64,000 bases of DNA from contig JASAMV010006819.1 of the NCBI GenBank assembly GCA_030248065.1, forward strand, positions 1 through 64,000, in the 5' to 3' direction. The position numbers and the translations under genes were made by a program. The notes under the pieces were generated by a model, which was not told the origin of the DNA, did no database searches, and worked only from the letters and a program-made list of their open reading frames with translations. Within the stretch, counting starts at the first letter, position 1, and each line of letters begins with the position of its first letter. Shown piece after piece: positions 58,401 to 64,000 of this stretch. The DNA comes from Rhynchonema sp. JSB1_4 (lineage: Eukaryota > Nematoda > Chromadorea > Monhysterida > Xyalidae).

Positions 58401-61212
58401 TTTTTAGCAAAGTTACATGAAAACAGCTGCCCGGTTTTGGAACGATAATTTTAGATTTCCAGCAGATTTGACTAGCTGGAAGAACTGAATGCGCACATAA
58501 TGACGGCTGCTTAGGTAGTTTAGCAGAGCCACGGACTGTCTAACGTTGTAAAGACATTCTACCGATGCGAAATATAAGCGCCGCAGGCGATTTTTTTGTG
58601 AAAAACAAGCAGAAACATGCATTAAACATGCATTTCACAACAAAAAAGAGGGAAAATAATAAAAAAAGTTGTGAAATAATAAAAAAGTGAACTTACTTTT
58701 CTAATTTTTAAAAACCGAAAAAGTGGCGAACTTTTTTTTTGAAAAAAAAAAGATTTTTTTTCATAAAAATTTTTTTACCTTTTCTAACCCAACCCTGGGG
58801 CGGGGGATAATGTGGAATTTGGTTCAACAACATGCGATGACATATTTTTTACCGGAGCTTTCCATGTACAGCGCCCCCCCATAGTGCCCTCCAAGGCCTG
58901 TATTCGGAAATAGGGCTCGCGCGGGAAATTTTTTTGAAGGACGGGAAAAGTTGGGGAAATTTCCCGTTTTCCCCAAGGGTCCGGGAAATCTTCCGGGAAA
59001 TGGAAGTTTGGAATTTTGAAGGACGGGAAATGTCGCGGGAAATGGTTTTCAGAATTTTGAAGGACGGGAAATTACGGGAAAAGGCCCACTTCCCGCGGGA
59101 AATTTCCCGCGGGAAATGCGGGAAAACGGGAAATTTCCCGCGGGAAATGATGATATTTCCTGCAGATTTCCCGCGCAAAATAGAAATTTCCCTTAAATTT
59201 CCCGCTGAAAATGGGAATTTCCCGTAAATTTCCCGTGGAAAACAGATATTTCCCGTAAATTTCCCGCCCTAGTTTTTGGTTTGAGAAGCTGTTATCGCAA
59301 TAGCTGGCCACTATAAGCGTTCCTTTGATGTTTTAAAAAGTGGATGACCGTTCCTGTTGTCTGTTGATGTAAACTGGCAATGTAAAAGAAGGGCACTTGA
59401 AGGTGAAGTTGCCTTTGGAGAATGAACAACAACTGTATAACAGTATTTACCAAGAATTCAGGCCTGTTCATGCTGAGACACGTTCAAGCGAGCATTCTAG
59501 TTACACACACGTGCCATTAAAATCGTTAATTTATTGATTGATCGGTTCAGTGCGTGAGCCGCTAACTGTAAGCTAAAAAATGTAGTCTACGTCAATTGCT
59601 CAGGGTCGTGTCTTCACGAACAGGCCTGAAAAAGGCAAAAAGTCTATTTCCAAACCATACTGGAGAAAAAAAGCCAACAAAAGATGATCTGATCGTTTCG
59701 ATTTCCCGTTTCCCGCGGGAAATTTCACGGGAATTACTGACGGGAATTCCAGCGCGGGAAATGGTCGAAGGACGGGAAAAAGCGGGAAATGGCAGATTTC
59801 CCGCGGGAATTTTCAGGCACTATTTCCCGCGGGAAATTTCCCGCGGGAAATGCCATTATCGAAAATATTTCCCGGGAAACGGGGACGGGAAATTTCCCGC
59901 AAATTTCCCTCCCTCCCGCGAAATTCCGTGGGAAAAAAATTTCCCGCGCGAGCCCTATTCGGAAACGCTTCCGAGGGCTCTATTTGGAGGTAAAATGTTT
60001 CCAAATCTCGACCAAAAAAAGCGTTACAGCTGCCCTCGCATTGGTCAGCGTGTTGCTGTACCTGGTCGTTGTGTGGGTGCAGGTGGCTCGGTCGAAGAAG
60101 AAGAGAATCTCGGACGCCAACTCCACGAAAGAAACAGCAGGTAACTGAATAAAAGATGGAATAATCTTTATGGAGATGCTTCGCTGACAGAAAGTGCATG
60201 CCACAGTGTGTGTGTGTGTGCCATCCTGTCCAATTTTCCGGTCCTATGACCACGGCTGGGTTAAAAAGTTTGAAAAAAGGACGAGAAAAGTATCCAAAGT
60301 TGCACACGAATGCATAAGCATATTTTACACAGTCAAATTTCACTGTAAAAACGCATAAGCATTAGGCACACGGTTTCAAGTCTTAAACGTGCGCGGTTTT
60401 TTTTGCAACAGAAGCGAACACCACCTCGGGGACAACAACCGCGGTCAAGAAACCGGAAACAGCGAAGGAGCGACGTGAGCGCAAGGAGCTGAGTCGTCAA
60501 CGTCATATGGTGGTCACATTTGGCATATCGGCTGCGATCACTTTTGTGACCGTCGTGTTGATGATGGTCGTACAAGCGATAGCACAAGGTTGGCGGGGCT
60601 CTCTCTGTCGTAAGAAAAGTGTAATAGTGCACCCGCACCAGCCGTAGTGTTAGTGTCGAAACAGGTGCATCACAAAGTGGGAAACATCTTACACCAACCG
60701 AGTGTGGCTGAACGTCTAAAATAGAAAGTTTTGCGTTTTCTGTCTCCCTGAGGAATTTTGTCCTACACTTGAGGGACGATCAGAGCGTTCACTTTCAGGG
60801 TTAGGCTTTGCGTAGGCTGCCACCTCACCAAGCCTAAGCCTAACAAGTGTGTGTGTAAGCCATAGCCTGACCCTGAAAGTAAATCTCTGGTCGGGCCCCG
60901 ATTGACCGAACCCCAATTGTAGGACAAGACATGAGGAAAAATCTTGCGGTTTCTCGCAAAGGCGCCCGTGCCTCGGCACACAATGGTGCTTGTTGGATTG
61001 GTGTTTTCGAAAACAGTTTGCTGTTTTTTAATCCTTATTTTTCCCTCGCTCTTAATTCCCATACAGGCGCACTGGTGGAGGACGTCGGCGAACTGGTGAG
61101 CGTCGCGGCCGGCGTGATCACTGGTTTCAATTCAATCGCAAACTTTTTCCTCTACTACCTGCGACACAAAGACATCAAGACGAGAATGGTGGAGATGCTT
61201 TGTTGCAAATAG
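55414..61212 (+). CDS. Seven-transmembrane receptor, nematode Srsx-like / rhodopsin class
   Basis: Exons: 55414-55599, 55950-56075, about 56620-56732, 57224-57403, 60030-60140, 60412-60588 and 61067-61212. All junctions keep phase except the borders of exon 3, which lie beside a poly-C tract near 56592-56604 and are unresolved. TM1-TM2 are in exon 1, and the conserved TM3 cysteine is in exon 2 (SPWQCYTSY). Exon 3 has VDRLIAVSAPIRYYH, the DRY-equivalent followed by a Pro-Ile-x-Tyr loop. Exon 4 carries TM4 and the second loop with a cysteine, exon 5 TM5, exon 6 a basic third loop (KERRERKELSRQRH) and TM6, and exon 7 TM7 (NSIANFFLYYLRHKD, an NPxxY variant). It would be a plasma-membrane chemosensory or peptide receptor coupling to a G protein; the ligand is unknown. 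The last stop is TAG after LCCK. Confidence 0.83.
55628..55742. repeat. Palindrome of the AGAGCCCCGGGGCTCTA family in GPCR intron 1
   Basis: GGAGTTTTCCACTTAAAGCC mirrors GGCTTTAAGTGGAAAACTCC. Degenerate relatives with GGGCTCTATTCGGAAACG recur through the receptor introns near 56280, 56400-56480, 57650-57770, 57975-58035, 58890 and 59950-59990. Confidence 0.75.
56760..57143 (+). repeat. Decayed CAGGGTTG-family hAT copy in GPCR intron 3
   Basis: TTGAAAAAAACTG, AACTGGGTGAAATGTCCAAAA, TTTTTTTCTGTGCGGACGG and ATTTCTCCTGAAACGTC align in order with the intact element at 54494-55145, and the right end reads AATCAACCCTA. No target duplication can be read. Confidence 0.6.
58039..58797. mobile_element. 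A/T-ended element (CAGGGTTGGATTAAAA family) in GPCR intron 4
   Basis: It begins CAGGGTTGGATTAAAAAAA and ends TTCTAACCCAACCCTG. The GAAATATAAGCGCCGCAGGC block is shared with 33900-33920 and, inverted, with 41550-41570. Both flanks are G-rich and give no clean duplication. Confidence 0.7.
58911..59957. mobile_element. hAT-type MITE with CGGGAAATTTCCCG arrays in GPCR intron 4
   Basis: TAGGGCTCGCGCGGGAAA and its complement form the ends, inside a perfect 8-bp duplication TTCGGAAA (58903-58910, 59958-59965). Subterminal arrays of GCGGGAAATTTCCCGCGGGA lie at about 58920-59270 and 59700-59955, each able to fold on itself. The middle is unique sequence without a gene. Confidence 0.9.
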
Positions 61213-61316
61213 ACAGTGAAAAAAAACGTTCAGAGAGGCTTTAGACTTAAGAAATATTATTTTGACCGCCAACAATCTGCCGTATAATTTTCGTGGTTTG
61301 ATATGAGTTAGGCCGC

Positions 61317-61735
61317 TCTCTGACAAAAGCAAAAAGCAAAAAGTTTACCACACACTTTTCGCTTTTTGCTTTTTGCTTTTGTCAGAGAGCAAAAGCAAAA
61401 AGTTGACTTTTTGCTTTTTGCTTTCGTCAGAGAGGAAAAGCAAAAAGCAAAAACTTGAAAAAAAGCAAAAAGTCATCATGACATTTTACGCCCAAAACCA
61501 GGCTGCACAAACCCGAAAATCAAAAATTACACAGGTGTGGAACACGCTAATGTTTGCTGCTTGTGCGCGCTGCACAACTTTTTGCTTTTTGCTTTTTTGC
61601 TCTCTGACAAAAGCAAAAAGCAAAAAGCAAAAAGTCAACTTTTTGCTTTTGCTCTCTGACAAAAGCAAAAAGCAAAAAGTGGGTTGTGAACTTTTTGCTT
61701 TTTGCTTTTTGCTTTTGTCAGAGAACGGCCTTAGT
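61317..61735. mobile_element. MITE-like element made of GCAAAAA arrays
   Basis: TAGGCCGCTCTCTGACAAAA and TTTTGTCAGAGAACGGCCTTA form the ends. The interior is mostly AAAGCAAAAAGC and its complement with repeated CTCTGACAAAAGC boundaries, so several internal hairpins are possible. No target duplication is visible. It lies about 100 bases past the GPCR stop codon. Confidence 0.7.
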
Positions 61736-62240
61736 GCCGTTTGATTTTAACCGGTTGTGTAATTCAATTGATTCTGACTGCGAACAGTAAATTACAGGAC
61801 ACAAAGCATCATGAAACGCAACAGTCATCATGGTAAAAGCATGCAAAAGCGAATTTATTTTTTTTGAAATTGGAATCAACACAATTGAACAACGCGTCAC
61901 AGTTTAGCTTCGATCAGAAAATCGCGTCTGCTGCATCCGGTAGTGTGACGCTCAAACGTTTGACGTTGAGGTTGACGTTGGGAGGGCTAATTGTAAAGCT
62001 AATTGTAAAAGAACACTACAATTTGTCGGTATGTATGTATACATGTAAGAATCGCCCGTCGAACCTAAACGATCAAAATTTGAAACCAAGACATGTGTAT
62101 GGTAAAAATGTACGAACTTTTCAATACATACTGCTATTGATGTGTGCACGCATGTGAATTCCAGAGAAAACTACCCCATATACATATGTAACACTCCAGG
62201 GCACAGCCCATGCTTAGCAACACGAAAAACAAATTTCGCT

Positions 62241-63044
62241 TCATTTCTGAGAACCATTGCGTTTCAGCAGCAACTTTTGGCATTGTTTGGCTCTGTTCAA
62301 CTGTAACGTGCATTTTTTTCTCCCCATCTCATGTGTCTCTTTTTCCAACTCATCGCTCCAATACATCCAATACTTGATCCGCTCCTGTGCGTACTCCAGT
62401 GGTGTGCCCACCCGCACGTGTGCAATTCGTGTGTCAGCGCCGTGTCTCACCAGATACTCAACCAATGCTGGTGAGTGCCATCCAACCGCCCAGTGCAATG
62501 CTGTGCATCCATCATCCTCAACGGCATTGATATTCTCCCCTCGTTGCAGCCATTCACAAAGGTTGCTCAGTCGCGACATTGGATACTGTTCAATGCCGTT
62601 GTGGAACGAATCTATCAAATCACGTTGCGCGTGTGCTGCTGCCGCGATGAGGAACGGTGTCAACGTCTCTTCGTTGGCATCATAATGCCCCTTCATCAAT
62701 CGCTCGGTGATCTCATAGTTTCCATTCGCGAGTTCAGTGAGACGTTCAAGATCAATCAGATAATTCTTGACTGGATTCGTATCGTATTCGAGCCATTGAT
62801 TGACGCGATGCAAGTCGCCCGACTTGATGGCGTTCTCAAGACAGACGCAAGGTGTGATTGAGCACTCGCACGGGGGCTTGGCAGTTGTACCCTGGCTTGT
62901 TGTGGCTCCAGCATTGGATGCCGACCCATGATCAGGCGGGGGCGTTTGGATGACAGCTGCAATTGGGGTGCTTTGCCTTTTGGTCATCCCTCTTTTACTT
63001 ATTGCTGGTCCACTATAGGGTTGATTAGGATAAGTCCAGCACAC
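62241..63044 (-). CDS. Ankyrin-repeat protein, 267 residues (copy 2)
   Basis: This frame is colinear with 27694-28491, with the same N-terminus (MCWTYPNQPYSGPAISKRG) and an ankyrin unit GCTALHWAVGWHSPALVEYL. Differences are mostly single substitutions plus a two-codon insertion (MY near YWMYWSDE). Keeping both frames open argues for function or recent duplication. The consensus ankyrin TALHWA is better preserved here than in copy 1. Confidence 0.72.
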   Translation of the reverse strand: MCWTYPNQPYSGPAISKRGMTKRQSTPIAAVIQTPPPDHGSASNAGATTSQGTTAKPPCECSITPCVCLENAIKSGDLHRVNQWLEYDTNPVKNYLIDLERLTELANGNYEITERLMKGHYDANEETLTPFLIAAAAHAQRDLIDSFHNGIEQYPMSRLSNLCEWLQRGENINAVEDDGCTALHWAVGWHSPALVEYLVRHGADTRIAHVRVGTPLEYAQERIKYWMYWSDELEKETHEMGRKKCTLQLNRAKQCQKLLLKRNGSQK

Positions 63045-63880
63045 ATTTACGGAACATTACGTGCGTATGTATGGTATGTACTATTTGGTCAACATGCGAG
63101 AACTGCAAAGTGCAGCAATATGGCGTTTTTGTCCACAAAAAATTTTACTAGCATTTGTGCTCACTGGAGATCGTGAAAAAGGAGACAAACTTTGAAGTTG
63201 GGTGCTAAATTCGGCTTACCTGATCTGTATGACTGGAATTCAGACTCCGTCATCACAGGCTGTCGATTACACGCATCCAGAATATCACGCTTCGTTACCG
63301 CAGGAAACTGCAAATACAGAGTCGGACGTCTGAGAATGTTCTTTGCTCCTGATTACCAGCAGGGTAATGCCAAGCGGTATGTAATTCGTTATCACTATTG
63401 CGCGAGATCAAAAACGTAATGGTGGCTGGTTAGATTGGACAAAGCCGATTAGAGCAAGACCACTGTGATCAAGAAAAAAGAGCAGCGCCAAAAGAGAGTA
63501 TTCGGTTCCAACGGCTTGGGCTAAGATGTTTTCATATCATTCAGTTCCTTTTTTGACATTAGGCTTAGACTCTTGCACTTTTCCGCGCAGCAGTGATGTC
63601 TTACTCGAGCAATCAGATCTGCTCGAGGTAATTTTTAGAGTCAATTGGCTAGAGCTGCTCGCACCGACGAGGCCTGGCACCTCGCCCGTCGGTGAAAACG
63701 GGGCCAAATGCGCCAAACTCACTGCTGTTACATTATTATTACACTTCGGCTCAGTTAGCTTTAGGCTTAGACTTAGGCCAACCCGTTTTAAGGTTCCGCT
63801 CTTTTAAACTCTGCTCTTTTTTTCTTGCTCAAACCGGCTTTATTGCACGTGGGCCACTGTAGCAAGCTGCTATTCATCAC
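63045..63880. other. Flank of the segmental duplication
   Basis: 63092-63180 matches 30914-30985. Around 63650-63715 is the inverted match of 2575-2640 (ACGAGGCCTGGCACCTCGCC). A frame at 63192-63419 was not recognised. Confidence 0.4.
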
Positions 63881-64000
63881 CTGAGCAGCATTGGCCTCTT
63901 GAGCCATCACTCGCCGTGACTCTGGATCTTGTTGTCGCATGAAGCGCGTTTTCGGGCGGCTCAAAATGTCGTCAATCAGTTTAACCAATTCACGATTCGA
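63881..64000 (-). CDS. Orphan exon shared by the segmental duplication (copy 2, cut by window end)
   Basis: The frame reads ELVKLIDDILSRPKTRFMRQ, then QDPESRRVMAQEANAAQ, followed by a GTGATG donor. It aligns with the exon at 31214-31374 but has a different donor point. Its 5' end lies beyond the window. Confidence 0.5.

Overview
This is eukaryotic nuclear DNA from an invertebrate animal. The genes have GT-AG introns whose phases chain correctly, one ends in an in-frame selenocysteine UGA with a SECIS hairpin, and tRNA-derived SINEs, LINE remnants and many DNA-transposon MITEs lie between and inside them. The Sec-type thioredoxin/glutathione reductase and the Srsx-like GPCR would suit a nematode or flatworm; the sequence alone does not settle which.

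Layout. 1-2.7 kb: nested hAT-type MITEs. 2.7-12.9 kb (+): a 16-exon thioredoxin reductase with an N-terminal glutaredoxin-like domain, a C-terminal GCUG and a SECIS element; its introns hold at least nine MITEs. 14.9-16.3 kb: a hAT copy, a LINE remnant and a palindrome. 16.5-20.3 kb (-): an 11-exon metallo-beta-lactamase-fold protein of 417 residues. 21.7-22.4 kb: a hAT MITE. 23.0-25.1 kb (+): part of a C-type lectin/EGF/PAN-type secreted protein. 25.5-35 kb: tRNA-derived SINEs, an ankyrin gene (-), a foldback element, an orphan exon (-), and a hAT element nested in an older repeat. 35.6-38.0 kb: palindromic MITEs including a 2-kb foldback. 38.0-40.3 kb (-): the 5' part of an AAA ATPase with an N-terminal membrane hairpin. 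41-43 kb: an inverted copy of the 32-35 kb repeat. 44.2-45.4 kb (+): a small multi-pass membrane protein. 46-54 kb: MITEs, a LINE tail, two 1.66-kb full-length palindromes and Tc1-type transposase fragments. 54.5-55.1 kb: a hAT element. 55.4-61.2 kb (+): a seven-helix receptor with introns full of repeats. 62.2-64.0 kb: a second copy of the ankyrin gene and orphan exon, so a segmental duplication of the 27.5-31.4 kb block.

The genes look like unrelated single loci, with no operon or shared pathway. The most unusual content is the repeat landscape. At least twelve hAT-type elements have readable 8-bp target-site duplications, several nested three deep. Palindromic MITEs of unrelated families carry the same short motif, ATGTTTCA, in their central loops.
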